Of a stretch of 64,000 bases of DNA, positions 49,348-57,938 are shown in pieces; positions within the stretch are counted from its first letter, which is position 1, and the number at the start of each line of letters is the position of its first letter. The position numbers and the translations under genes were made by a program. Below the pieces are notes generated by a model. That model was not told the DNA's origin. It ran no database searches and saw nothing but the letters and a program-made list of their open reading frames with translations. Source of the DNA: Dyadobacter crusticola DSM 16708 (lineage in GTDB: Bacteria > Bacteroidota > Bacteroidia > Cytophagales > Spirosomataceae); NCBI RefSeq assembly GCF_000701505.1, contig NZ_JNJB01000011.1, positions 124,001 through 188,000 on the forward strand, written 5' to 3'.

Positions 49348-50207
49348 TAATCGAATGTCCCCGCGATGCCTGGCAAGGTTATCGTCCATTCATTCCGACG
49401 CAGCGAAAGGTTGAGTACCTCAATCAATTGTTGAAAGTTGGATTTGATACGATTGATTTTGGGAGTTTTGTTTCTGCGAAAGCAATGCCGCAGGTAAGTG
49501 ATACGGCACTTCTGCTGGACCAGCTTGATATCTCCTCTTCGAAATCGAAGTTGCTGGCAATTGTGGCGAATGAAAGAGGCGCGGAAGAAGCCTGCGGTTT
49601 TACACAAATCAGTTATCTCGGGTTTCCATTCTCCATTTCTGAAACTTTCCAGCGCCGCAACACCAATGCGACAATCGCCGATTCCCTCGAAAGAGTACGT
49701 ACTATCTGTGAGCTTGCATTCAGAAGTGAGAAGGAAGTGGTGATATATATTTCAATGGGCTTCGGAAATCCGTACGGAGATCCCTGGGAGCCAGGCATTG
49801 TGACCGAATGGGTTAGTAAATTGGCAGAGCTGGGGGTGAAAACTTTTTCATTATCCGATACGGTGGGGGTTGCCGGTACAGACGCAATTACCTCGCTTTT
49901 CTCGGAACTGATCCCGCGCTATCCTTCCCTGGAATTTGGCGCTCATTTTCATACCAAACCTGCGGAATGGCGCCAGAAAGTGGAAGCTGCCTACGCCGCC
50001 GGGTGCACCCGGTTTGACGGCGCGCTGCTAGGATATGGCGGCTGCCCGATGGCACAGGACGAGCTGGTGGGCAATATGCCTACAGAAAAGCTCGTTGATT
50101 TCGCCATTGAAAAACAGCAATCCATTAACCTGGACCTTGCTGCACTACAGGAGGCCAGGCGCCTGTTTTTACAATTGGTAAATAAACAGGAAAGCTCCCG
50201 AAGTTGA
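49341..50207 (+). CDS. HMG-CoA-lyase-like aldolase (DRE-TIM family)
   Basis: 288 residues from TTG 49341 (MKLIECPRDAWQGYRPFIPT); no other start codon is available in frame upstream. The DRE-TIM opening ECPRDxxQG is present, the middle shows YLGFPFSISETFQRRN and SLSDTVGVAGTDAI, metal-binding His pair in FGAHFHTKPAEW, and the lyase cysteine loop in LLGYGGCPMAQDELVGN. It would split HMG-CoA, or a related hydroxyacyl-CoA, into acetoacetate and acetyl-CoA. No leucine-degradation partners (methylcrotonyl-CoA carboxylase) are in the window. Its start codon lies within an 8-bp repeat. Confidence 0.88.
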   Translation: MKLIECPRDAWQGYRPFIPTQRKVEYLNQLLKVGFDTIDFGSFVSAKAMPQVSDTALLLDQLDISSSKSKLLAIVANERGAEEACGFTQISYLGFPFSISETFQRRNTNATIADSLERVRTICELAFRSEKEVVIYISMGFGNPYGDPWEPGIVTEWVSKLAELGVKTFSLSDTVGVAGTDAITSLFSELIPRYPSLEFGAHFHTKPAEWRQKVEAAYAAGCTRFDGALLGYGGCPMAQDELVGNMPTEKLVDFAIEKQQSINLDLAALQEARRLFLQLVNKQESSRS

Positions 50208-50222
50208 ACTTCGGAAGCTTTC
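50190..50222. terminator. Hairpin overlapping the HMG-CoA-lyase-like stop codon
   Basis: GAAAGCT-C-CCGAAGT (50190-50204), loop TGA (the stop codon 50205-50207), ACTTCGG-A-AGCTTTC (50208-50222): 14 pairs and one mismatch. No T-run follows on either strand, so it is a weak intrinsic terminator at best, but it sits exactly between two convergent genes. Confidence 0.55.
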
Positions 50223-50243
50223 GATATTTCAAATACTGAATTA

Positions 50244-51347
50244 TCAGGCGAATTTTCTTTTTACGATTGCCAGCAATGCAGTTACTGCTTCCCCATTTAC
50301 ATCCCAGGCATATTTGGAAGCATACCTGTGCCAGATCAAGTTCTCTGCCTCCTCAAAACTTTTAACTGCATCGAGCTCATAAATAGCTTTGTCGAAATGC
50401 TCGCTGTTTTTGTTAAAAAGCTGATTTACAAACATGAACCGCTGACCTAACGGAATCGCACTGGCAATGCTTTCGACACGAAAAGGAACGCTCCCGTAGG
50501 ATTTATCCTCCGTCGGCTGTGGAATATCCACCTTGAAACGGTTGTTTAATGAATCCTTTTCGACAGTTTGGGATTTTGCAACAATATCTCCCAAAACAAC
50601 GGAAACGGGCTCAGCGCGAGCCGGGCCAGGTTTTACACCGGTTGGTTCCAGCTCGCTGAATGCAGAGTCAAAGAAGGATTTTGGCTCCTGTTTGGTACTT
50701 ACAGGTTTGCTGACCTCCTGAATGCGTATTTCATTGATGTTAACTGGAAATACATCGGAAAACAGCTGTAAATGCTCGTCCGTATCGTCCAGAAGATCTG
50801 CATTATCCTTTAATTCATACAGCCAACTTACTGCCTGCGTCTGGTATACCGACTCGGAGCCGCTGTCTTTAAGCCTGTCCAGCATTGCTTCTGCAATACC
50901 ACGGTGAATGTGTGTGTATTTGAGCAGCTGTTCGGCTTTTTCGTGTGTAAATTCCGCGTCGGGTGTTGAGCGGATCTTACCTTCAAAATAATCAGCAGGT
51001 GCAAGCAGCAGCCGGATAGAATCCTTCACAGATTCCGAGAGCAACGGTTCAAGGTTTGCACGCTTTACCGCAATATGCTGGGAAGCGGTATTCATGAAAT
51101 CTTCCAATGCCCTTTTCACATCTTCATGGGAAAAATCGAAATACGGACTGCGAAATGATTCTGCATTGCTTTTCCATGCTTCGAACAACCGGTTAAGTAT
51201 TCCCAGATTGACTTGACGTACCGGAGTGAGCTTCAATAAACCTGCGCCATTTATCACATCCTGAGCTCTGTAAACATCATTCAGAACAGTTGTAGTAAAC
51301 CGGGTGGCGTATTGGTTGAGTGCGTTTGAATTCAAATTATCCGGCAT
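50244..51347 (-). CDS. Conserved-looking cytoplasmic protein of unknown function
   Basis: 367 residues, no signal peptide or membrane segment, acidic overall. I do not recognise a family. Two predicted helical parts (residues ~1-205 and ~290-367) are joined by a low-complexity linker rich in Lys, Pro, Ser and Glu (PVSTKQEPKSFFDSAF, ELEPTGVKPGPARAEP). The C-terminal domain (MFVNQLFNKNSEHFDKAIYE, ENLIWHRYASKYAWD) looks well folded. It is divergent from tdk across a short promoter region and convergent with the HMG-CoA-lyase-like gene. Nothing in the context shows its role. Confidence 0.8.
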   Translation of the reverse strand: MPDNLNSNALNQYATRFTTTVLNDVYRAQDVINGAGLLKLTPVRQVNLGILNRLFEAWKSNAESFRSPYFDFSHEDVKRALEDFMNTASQHIAVKRANLEPLLSESVKDSIRLLLAPADYFEGKIRSTPDAEFTHEKAEQLLKYTHIHRGIAEAMLDRLKDSGSESVYQTQAVSWLYELKDNADLLDDTDEHLQLFSDVFPVNINEIRIQEVSKPVSTKQEPKSFFDSAFSELEPTGVKPGPARAEPVSVVLGDIVAKSQTVEKDSLNNRFKVDIPQPTEDKSYGSVPFRVESIASAIPLGQRFMFVNQLFNKNSEHFDKAIYELDAVKSFEEAENLIWHRYASKYAWDVNGEAVTALLAIVKRKFA

Positions 51348-51362
51348 AACGAATATGAGCTT

Positions 51363-51396
51363 TTGATAACGGTCGTGTTTAACAAAAATATGTTTG
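51363..51396 (+). promoter_or_regulatory. Promoter of tdk
   Basis: TTG (51363-51365) and TATGTTTG (51389-51396), spacer 23 bp, match the Bacteroidota -33/-7 pattern. A start site near 51403 would leave a leader of about 45 nt before the ATG at 51450. Confidence 0.55.
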
Positions 51397-51449
51397 CTTT
51401 GTAAATATAATTAAAATTGACTCTTAAGAAGGTCAATCCGACACCAAAG

Positions 51450-52040
51450 ATGTTTGTAGAACCATCCCATAAAAGAGAAGATCAAGACCCAAAAACCGGT
51501 TGGATCGAGGTGATCTGCGGCTCGATGTTCTCCGGGAAAACGGAAGAGTTAATCCGGAGACTGAACAGAGCAAAAATAGCGCGCCAGAGAATACAGATTT
51601 TCAAACCGGCACTGGATAAACGCTACCACGAAGAGAACATTGTTTCTCATAATGATAATTCGATCCGTTCTACCCCGGTCAAATCTTCACTTGAAATAAT
51701 GGGTTTGGCGCAGAATTGCGAGGTAGTGGGCCTTGATGAGGCTCAATTTTTTGACGAAGCAATCGTGCAGGTTTGCAACGATCTGGCTGATTCCGGGAAA
51801 CGGGTAATTATTGCCGGACTCGATATGGATTACATGGGAAAACCATTTGGTTGTATGCCGCAATTGATGGCGACTGCGGAATATGTCACCAAAGTGCACG
51901 CGATATGCATGGTCTGCGGCGAAGTTGCCTCGCATTCTTACCGACTTACTGCCTCAGATGCACGGGTATTGCTGGGTGAAACAGACCATTACGAAGCACG
52001 TTGCAGAAGGTGTTTCAATCTCGGTGAGCACGCCTACTAG
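51450..52040 (+). CDS. tdk: Thymidine kinase
   Basis: 196 residues from ATG 51450; an in-frame TTG at 51417 would add 11 residues and overlap the predicted transcript start region. P-loop [15 protein letters not shown] (residues ~24-38), active-site LDEAQFFD, the lasso/substrate loop ([18 protein letters not shown]), and the zinc-binding cysteines C-x2-C (AICMVCGE) and C-x2-C (EARCRRCFN). Type II thymidine kinase, phosphorylating thymidine for salvage. Followed 17 bp later by an SGNH hydrolase gene on the same strand. Confidence 0.96.
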   Translation: MFVEPSHKREDQDPKTGWIEVICGSMFSGKTEELIRRLNRAKIARQRIQIFKPALDKRYHEENIVSHNDNSIRSTPVKSSLEIMGLAQNCEVVGLDEAQFFDEAIVQVCNDLADSGKRVIIAGLDMDYMGKPFGCMPQLMATAEYVTKVHAICMVCGEVASHSYRLTASDARVLLGETDHYEARCRRCFNLGEHAY

Positions 52041-52057
52041 CATTTCCGGACTGGCGT

Positions 52058-52699
52058 ATGAAAACTAGAAAGCTCCTTGTTGCCTCGCTCCTGCTCAATT
52101 TCGTCCTGATCGCATTGATACTGGCTTTTGCGATTATTTACAGGGATAAGATCCTTCAAAGGTTTGTAAGCATCAAAGGCAATCCGACGATCGTGATGTA
52201 TGGCAACTCCCTTACTGCACAGGGAAAATGGGTAGAGCTGCTCGGCCGGACCGACGTGATGAACAATGGACTTCCCGGCCTTTGTACTTACCATTTCCTT
52301 CAATTAATACAAACACACGTTGTAGATTTAAAGCCTGAGATCTGCTTTCTGGAAGGTGGGATCAATGATATCACGGTCGGGGTTTCACAGGAAAAGATCC
52401 AGGCGAACTTCAAAAGCCTGCTTGATATCTTGGTTAAAAACAACATCAAACCTGTTGTTACCCTCACGCCTTTCGAACAGAACGATCCGATCAGTAAGGC
52501 AGAAGTGATTGCATTAAACAGGTTCCTGGTTGATTACTGTCAGAAACATAGCATTACCTACATCGATCTTAATGCAAAAATCTCGGATACAACAGGGTTG
52601 AAACCAGCGTTTGCTGTCGACAAAACGCATTTAAACGCGCAGGCTTATCGGCTTTGGGCAGCAGAAATCAAGCGGGTTTTACAGGAAAGTAAGCTTTGA
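52058..52699 (+). CDS. Membrane-anchored SGNH/GDSL-type hydrolase
   Basis: 213 residues. N-terminal transmembrane segment (LLVASLLLNFVLIALILAFA). The SGNH blocks are visible: nucleophile serine in VMYGNSLTAQGKW (block I, GDSL replaced by GNSL), block III in LEGGINDITVG (N), and block V in VDKTHLNAQAYRLW (D-x-x-H). The oxyanion glycine lies in MNNGLPGL. It should be an esterase or acetylesterase with its domain in the periplasm. It follows tdk by 17 bp and ends before a terminator. Confidence 0.88.
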   Translation: MKTRKLLVASLLLNFVLIALILAFAIIYRDKILQRFVSIKGNPTIVMYGNSLTAQGKWVELLGRTDVMNNGLPGLCTYHFLQLIQTHVVDLKPEICFLEGGINDITVGVSQEKIQANFKSLLDILVKNNIKPVVTLTPFEQNDPISKAEVIALNRFLVDYCQKHSITYIDLNAKISDTTGLKPAFAVDKTHLNAQAYRLWAAEIKRVLQESKL

Positions 52700-52709
52700 T
52701 GCAACAAAA

Positions 52710-52736
52710 AAGGCTGCCCGATTACCGAACAGCCTT
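52710..52736 (-). terminator. Bidirectional terminator between the SGNH and DAHP synthase genes
   Basis: AAGGCTG (52710-52716), 13-nt loop, CAGCCTT (52730-52736). The A-run at 52705-52711 supplies a T-run on the minus strand, so it best terminates the minus-strand gene at 52758; in plus direction the downstream bases are CATTTG. Confidence 0.8.
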
Positions 52737-52757
52737 CATTTGAAATATTATTAATGC

Positions 52758-53852
52758 CTAGGCGCTCACCTGGTTCATCACTTCCGTTTGCTTCCGGATA
52801 GATTCCATGTGTACCAGTTTAAACAATTCGTCTACCAGATTAGGATACAGGTTCATGCTCTTGCCCCAGCCAGCACGTGTTTCCAATACTTCACGGAAAC
52901 GGTCAACCTGGTAAGCAGCTACGTTGTTATCACGTTTGTATTCAGCCAGCTTTTCAACTAATGCCATTCTCTGCGCCAGAGTTTCCAGCATTTCACGATC
53001 CAAATGATCGATTTTGCCGCGGATAATTTCTAATTGTGATGCATAATCGCTGCCGTAAGATTCTTTACGAACATGCAGATCGTGCAGCATCTGGCCCAAA
53101 GCTGCAGGAGTTAACTGCTGAGAAGCGTCGGACCAGGCTTTGTCCGGGTCACGGTGTGATTCGATGATCAGACCATCGTAATGCAAGTCAAGCGCGCGCT
53201 GTGCCAATTCATACAGGTAAGCACGTTTACCTGCCATGTGGCTAGGGTCACCGATTACGGGCAACTCAGGGAAAAGTGTTTTCAGCTCGATCGCGATATT
53301 CCACATTGGTGAATTCCGGAACTTAGTCTCTTGTGCATTCGAGAAACCTCTGTGGATCGCACCCAATTTCTTTACACCTGCCTGGTTCAAACGCTCGAGA
53401 GCGCCTATCCAAAGCTGTAAGTCAGGGTTAACGGGGTTTTTTACGAGTACAGGTACATCGATACCTTTCAATGCGTCAGCGAGTTCCTGAACGTTAAACG
53501 GGTTTACCGTAGTACGAGCGCCTACCCAAAGAATATCAACGCCATATTTCAATGCCAGTTCGATATGCTGCGGAGTAGCGACCTCCACTGCAACAGGCAT
53601 TCCTGTTTCTTTTTTTACCGCCTGCAACCAGGGCAGTGCTGCCTCTCCCATCCCTTCAAAGCTGCCAGGGCGGGTTCTTGGTTTCCAGATCCCCGCACGG
53701 ATCACATGCGCAAAGCCTTCCTCTTTAATCTGGCTTGCGGTTTCTAACATTTGGTCCTCCGTTTCTGCACTGCAAGGCCCTGCGATTACCAAAGGTTTTC
53801 CCTCGGTATTGATCCAACTGCTCAGCGGAAGGATGTCTAAAGAAGCATTCAT
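52758..53852 (-). CDS. Bifunctional DAHP synthase (KDO8P-like) / chorismate mutase type II
   Basis: 364 residues from ATG 53852 (MNASLDILPLSSWINTEGKP); a longer frame adds 28 residues of no family value. N-terminal DAHP synthase: VIAGPCSAETEDQML, IRAGIWKPRTRPGSFEG, GARTTVNPFNVQ and GLIIESHRDPDKAWSDASQQ. C-terminal chorismate mutase type II from about residue 275: SQLEIIRGKIDHLDREMLET, LAQRMALVEKLAEYKRDNNV, with the active-site Arg and Lys. The fusion couples entry to aromatic synthesis with chorismate sensing. It has its own terminator. Divergent from the proline dehydrogenase gene. Confidence 0.95.
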   Translation of the reverse strand: MNASLDILPLSSWINTEGKPLVIAGPCSAETEDQMLETASQIKEEGFAHVIRAGIWKPRTRPGSFEGMGEAALPWLQAVKKETGMPVAVEVATPQHIELALKYGVDILWVGARTTVNPFNVQELADALKGIDVPVLVKNPVNPDLQLWIGALERLNQAGVKKLGAIHRGFSNAQETKFRNSPMWNIAIELKTLFPELPVIGDPSHMAGKRAYLYELAQRALDLHYDGLIIESHRDPDKAWSDASQQLTPAALGQMLHDLHVRKESYGSDYASQLEIIRGKIDHLDREMLETLAQRMALVEKLAEYKRDNNVAAYQVDRFREVLETRAGWGKSMNLYPNLVDELFKLVHMESIRKQTEVMNQVSA

Positions 53853-54028
53853 ATTCAAAAACTTGTCCTTAGTAAAATAGATAATTGCAATATTTTGACC
53901 CGGTAGTTCATGCGTATTTCCGGGATTGACGTACATTTGATGCCATAAAAGTCAAATAACTTCTTAATGAACACAACTTTCTTACTGTGTTTTACTTATG
54001 CATTCAGTAGAGAAAACGTGTACTTAAA

Positions 54029-55231
54029 ATGGCAGATTCTTCACCGATAAACCAAATACCTGTATTTTTTGAAGATACTTCCGTCGCTTTTGCCTCTAAA
54101 TCTGACGCTGAACTGCGGAAAACATACTGGCTATTCAGCCTCATGAATCAGGCTCGAGTGGTAAATTTAGGCACTTTTTTTATAAAGCTTGCACTAAAAC
54201 TAAACTTACCTATAAAAAATCTCATCCGGGCTACCATTTTTGAACAATTCTGTGGAGGCGAGACAATTAACGATTGTGATCGCACCATAGCAATGCTCGG
54301 AAAATCAGGGATCGGTACCATTCTCGACTATTCGGTTGAGGGCGAAGATAAGGAGTCGAGCTTCGATGCAACTGCAGCCGAAATCCTGCGTACTATTGAC
54401 AGGGCAGCAACCTCTCAAACTATCCCATTCTCTGTTTTCAAAGTCACCGGAGTTGCCTCAGCAGAGCTTCTTGAAAAGATCCAGCGGAATGATCAGTTGA
54501 CCGAGGCGGAGGAAGCTGCTTACGAGCGGGTTCGCGGCCGCGTAGAAAGCCTTTGTGCCCGTGCGCACGAGAAGAATGTAAGGATATTCGTCGATGCGGA
54601 AGAAAGCTGGATCCAGGGCGTGATCGACGACCTGACGTATCAGATGATGCAGAAGTTCAACCGCGAGCGTACGATCGTTTATAATACTTACCAGCTCTAT
54701 CGTCATGAAACGCTGGACCAACTTAAAACTGCTTACCTCACCGCCCGGCAAAAAGGCTATCTGCTCGGCGGGAAGCTTGTGCGCGGCGCATATATGGAAA
54801 AAGAGCGGTTACGTGCAAGGGAAAATGAGTATTTTAATCCGATCCACGTTTCCAAACAAGCCACAGACACAGATTACAATCTGGCTATCGACTTCTGCCT
54901 GGAACACGTGGAGCACATTTCCATTTGCCTGGGTACTCATAATGAATACAGCTCTCAGTACTGCGCTGCAAAAATGAACAAGCTTGGCATCGAGAAAAGC
55001 GATAATAGGATCTGGTTTGCACAATTGCTCGGGATGAGCGACAATATATCGTACAATCTGGCAAAAGCTGGTTATAACGTTGCGAAGTATGTTCCCTACG
55101 GGCCTATCGACGCTGTTCTGCCCTATTTGATCCGACGCGCGGAAGAAAACACCTCCATTGCAGGCCAGAGCAGCAGGGAGTTTTTGTTAGTGAAAAGTGA
55201 ATTGAAAAGAAGAGGAATCAGTTCTTTATAA
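54029..55231 (+). CDS. Proline dehydrogenase (monofunctional PRODH)
   Basis: 400 residues, (beta/alpha)8 FAD enzyme. YWLFSLMNQARVVNLGTFFI at the N-terminus is typical of the Bacteroidota/eukaryote-like type. Catalytic and FAD-binding segments are KVTGVASAELLEKI, RIFVDAEESWIQGVIDDLTY (in two parts), LVRGAYMEKERLRARENEY, LGTHNEYSSQYCA and the C-terminal YLIRRAEENTSIAGQSSREF. It oxidises proline to pyrroline-5-carboxylate. No P5C dehydrogenase is adjacent. It is followed 50 bp later by lspA on the same strand. Confidence 0.95.
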   Translation: MADSSPINQIPVFFEDTSVAFASKSDAELRKTYWLFSLMNQARVVNLGTFFIKLALKLNLPIKNLIRATIFEQFCGGETINDCDRTIAMLGKSGIGTILDYSVEGEDKESSFDATAAEILRTIDRAATSQTIPFSVFKVTGVASAELLEKIQRNDQLTEAEEAAYERVRGRVESLCARAHEKNVRIFVDAEESWIQGVIDDLTYQMMQKFNRERTIVYNTYQLYRHETLDQLKTAYLTARQKGYLLGGKLVRGAYMEKERLRARENEYFNPIHVSKQATDTDYNLAIDFCLEHVEHISICLGTHNEYSSQYCAAKMNKLGIEKSDNRIWFAQLLGMSDNISYNLAKAGYNVAKYVPYGPIDAVLPYLIRRAEENTSIAGQSSREFLLVKSELKRRGISSL

Positions 55232-55281
55232 GTAACTTATTACTTTCGCATTCCTGAAATTCCCATTTGTTTTCCAAAAGA

Positions 55282-56037
55282 ATGAATCGATCTAGAAATC
55301 CGGTACCCTATTTGCTGTTCAGTTTGCTGCTTATCATTATTGACCAGGCTTCCAAACTGCTGGTACACAAATATATGGATCCCGGCTTCTCAGGTCAGAT
55401 TGCACTGGTCGGAAACTGGCTGAAATTGCATTATGTACTGAATCCCGGAATGGCATTCGGGATGCAGCTCGGACACGAATACGGAAAATTGTTCCTGACA
55501 CTTTTCCGTCTGGTGGCGATGGTTGCAATAGGTGGCTATATGATACACCTGGCGCGTGCAGGAGCTTCGAAGGGTTTGTTATGGGCACTGGCTATGATCC
55601 TGGCAGGTGCAGTTGGCAACGTGATCGACAGTACTTTCTACGGCGTATTTCTCGAAAATGCACCTTACGGATCTCCAACTCCCTGGTTCCACGGGCAAGT
55701 AATTGATATGATCTTCGTCGATTTCTGGGAAGGATTTATTCCTGACTGGGTGCCGGTCTGGGGCGGGCAGTATTACTCGACTCCTATTTTCAATATTGCA
55801 GATTCCTGTATTTTCATTGGCGTTTGCAGCATACTGATATTCCAGGGAAGTTTTCAAGCTTCAACAACGTCGGAAGATGAAAAGGACGAGAAGCTCGAAA
55901 GCGATACAATCTCCGGAAACAACGACGCTGAGCTATCTCAGGCAGTAACTACAACACCCGCACAGGAATACATTCCCGAGATTCCCACCGAAAATCGCGG
56001 GCTGGATGAAGACGATAACAACAAAAAAGAGAGCTAA
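55282..56037 (+). CDS. lspA: Prolipoprotein signal peptidase (signal peptidase II) with acidic C-terminal tail
   Basis: 251 residues from ATG 55282 (MNRSRNPVPYLLFSLLLIII); a TTG five codons earlier is less likely. Four membrane helices; DQASKLLVHKYMDPG at helix 1, LHYVLNPGMAFGMQLG, and the catalytic aspartates in AGAVGNVIDSTFYG and IFNIADSCIFIG. It removes signal peptides from lipidated prolipoproteins, relevant to the many lipoproteins here. Beyond the fold there is a ~55-residue acidic, low-complexity cytosolic tail (SEDEKDEKLESDT to DEDDNNKKES). Its stop codon is within a perfect terminator hairpin. Confidence 0.95.
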   Translation: MNRSRNPVPYLLFSLLLIIIDQASKLLVHKYMDPGFSGQIALVGNWLKLHYVLNPGMAFGMQLGHEYGKLFLTLFRLVAMVAIGGYMIHLARAGASKGLLWALAMILAGAVGNVIDSTFYGVFLENAPYGSPTPWFHGQVIDMIFVDFWEGFIPDWVPVWGGQYYSTPIFNIADSCIFIGVCSILIFQGSFQASTTSEDEKDEKLESDTISGNNDAELSQAVTTTPAQEYIPEIPTENRGLDEDDNNKKES

Positions 56038-56054
56038 ATTCTCTCTTTTTTGTT
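56020..56054. terminator. Perfect bidirectional terminator across the lspA stop
   Basis: AACAAAAAAGAGAG (56020-56033) pairs perfectly with CTCTCTTTTTTGTT (56041-56054) around a 7-nt loop. The left arm encodes the last lspA codons and the loop includes the stop. With an A-run and a T-run in the stem, it works for lspA and for the convergent gene ending at 56056. Confidence 0.88.
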
Positions 56055-56055
56055 A

Positions 56056-57654
56056 TTAATTTTCGTCCTTAGTCAAAGGCACGAAATCTTTAAATGTTTT
56101 TTTCAAAGCATTGTCCGTCGCCTCTTTCTTATTTTCCCATCTGGCATCAAGCTCTAAGGCTACCAACCCGCTTAGGTTCATTAATGATTTAAATTCGTCT
56201 AACCTGCGAATAAAATCAGGATGGCGCCGGGCTGACTTTTGTCCATACTCACGGGCAAAAACGTCCCCCTTGTTTTGGAGCTCATTCTTCTTCTGCATAA
56301 CATAGTTAAAGCGATCAAGTAACCCGTTTACGGACTTACCAATTACTTCTGTCGCTTCCAATGTACCCACAGTGGCGACAGTGGTGCCGCCTATCGTTGT
56401 TATATATCCCCTCGTCTCGGGTTTATCTTTCGCAATGACCGGCGCCAAGCCCGTCGTCGCGCCCAGTGACGCATTTAGTAATGAGCGACTTCTCTTACCT
56501 TTCTTAGCTCTCGAATAAGCTTTTTTCAGCTCTCCTTCTTTCTCCGTCATTTGTTCCAGCAAGCCCCACGCATTCACAAGTGCGCCGCGGTAGAGATTAT
56601 ATACGTAATTGTCACGAAGACTCTCATCAACCGTATTCTTAATCACAAATCTGACACTCCTTTCCTTTTTGTTCTGCGCTTTATCCAGCACGTAAAATGT
56701 GATATTAAAAGCGATTGTATCCAGTGGATCCTTCACGAAATCATAACCAGGCTCCCAGATAAACTCGTAGCTCGTAGGAGTATTTTTGACCAGAGCTTCT
56801 GCCGGTACTTTCTTGTTCTCTGACACAAAATTGAATGCAGTAATGTCTTCTTCACCGTTCGGATCAGATAATGTAAACCTAAGGTTGATCCGGTTATTCT
56901 CTGCACTTCTGATTACTGAATTCTGAGGTATGATCGTAAAATCGGGGGCGAGGTCCATTTGGGTGACATCCAGCTTAAGGCGTCCCTTCGTTCTTGCTTT
57001 TGAAGGCTGATCCTCCACATAGAAATCAATGTACCTCGGTCCTTTTTTCAGTATATTAAACTGTGCGGTCGAAGGCTCCCAGGTTATCTCACCTGCTGCG
57101 GTGAGCTTCATCCCTTCGGGCATTTGTTCCAAAACGGGTACAAAGACAATCGGATCCCCATCGGGGTCGCGCACAGAACCCATATCTATTTTGTAAACGT
57201 TCTGCGTCTTGTACTGCACATAAAACGGTTGTAGCTCATCAATCTGCGGCGGGCGGTTAACGTGATTGACTTTGAACACTACTTCCCTGGAAACGCTCTC
57301 TCCCGCTGTACTCTGCGCTTCAAACACTACTGGAAAAGATTTGGTGGTATTGATCCGGTCAGCGATATCGTAGCTGGGAGTCCAGACGAAATGCCCGAGC
57401 GAGTCGAACTTCATTTCTTTTGCCAGGCCACTGGTGATCGTGTATCTCACCGAGTCACTCTTGCCACCTTTTGTCTGTAAATGAAAATTGATCTCTTTGC
57501 CTTCATAAAGAACATTCCATTCCGATTCCACAGGGAATACAATCTGGAGCGGACTGCCTGAAGTACTCTTCATATTATCCTGCCCCTGCACCTTTGAAAA
57601 CAGTAAAATAGCTGTCAGAAGTATCAGTATTTTATGAATATCTTTTATGAGCAT
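56056..57654 (-). CDS. Exported protein with Ig/cadherin-like repeats, unknown function
   Basis: 532 residues from ATG 57654 (MLIKDIHKILILLTAILLFS), a signal peptide cleaved near VQGQ; 21 upstream codons are rejected. At least three tandem Ig-like domains with the putative-Ig motif: FDSLGHFVWTPSYDIADRIN (domain 1), RDPDGDPIVFVPVLEQMPEG (domain 2), LRFTLSDPNGEEDITAFNF with EFIWEPGYDFVKDP (domain 3). From residue 370 a different, helical region follows (LRDNYVYNLYRGALVNAWGL) with a small Gly/Thr-rich hydrophobic stretch (GYITTIGGTTVATVGTLEAT) that could insert in a membrane, then a basic coiled region. It may be a surface or periplasmic structural protein. Convergent with lspA; its own promoter is not evident. 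Confidence 0.78.
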   Translation of the reverse strand: MLIKDIHKILILLTAILLFSKVQGQDNMKSTSGSPLQIVFPVESEWNVLYEGKEINFHLQTKGGKSDSVRYTITSGLAKEMKFDSLGHFVWTPSYDIADRINTTKSFPVVFEAQSTAGESVSREVVFKVNHVNRPPQIDELQPFYVQYKTQNVYKIDMGSVRDPDGDPIVFVPVLEQMPEGMKLTAAGEITWEPSTAQFNILKKGPRYIDFYVEDQPSKARTKGRLKLDVTQMDLAPDFTIIPQNSVIRSAENNRINLRFTLSDPNGEEDITAFNFVSENKKVPAEALVKNTPTSYEFIWEPGYDFVKDPLDTIAFNITFYVLDKAQNKKERSVRFVIKNTVDESLRDNYVYNLYRGALVNAWGLLEQMTEKEGELKKAYSRAKKGKRSRSLLNASLGATTGLAPVIAKDKPETRGYITTIGGTTVATVGTLEATEVIGKSVNGLLDRFNYVMQKKNELQNKGDVFAREYGQKSARRHPDFIRRLDEFKSLMNLSGLVALELDARWENKKEATDNALKKTFKDFVPLTKDEN

Positions 57655-57874
57655 AACTTCAAAAATATAATTTATTCTTTGCCTGGAAGAACATGAGACT
57701 AAACGCAAAACTAGCAAATCCCGTATAGAAAGCCCTGTGAAAGCTTACAAAAATGAAATGCTTCGATTTAGAATCGTGGAATTAAATCTAGTTTGCACTT
57801 TTTAAATATTAACTCGAATGTTGCATTATAAAAAAAGCAAGCGCACTCCCCGAAACTCCTGATTGTAGGGCACT

Positions 57875-57920
57875 AAAAAACCGGAGAGCAATCTTCTGAA
57901 AGACTGCTCTCCGGTTTTTT
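57875..57920 (-). terminator. Strong terminator after the ompH-bamA operon
   Basis: AAAAAACCGGAGAGCA (57875-57890) pairs perfectly with TGCTCTCCGGTTTTTT (57905-57920), 16 bp with a 14-nt loop and T-runs on both strands. It ends the minus-strand operon uppS-bamA-ompH-ompH. The rest of the 284-bp spacer 57655-57938 has no other feature. Confidence 0.9.
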
Positions 57921-57938
57921 AAGTTCAATAACGCTTCC

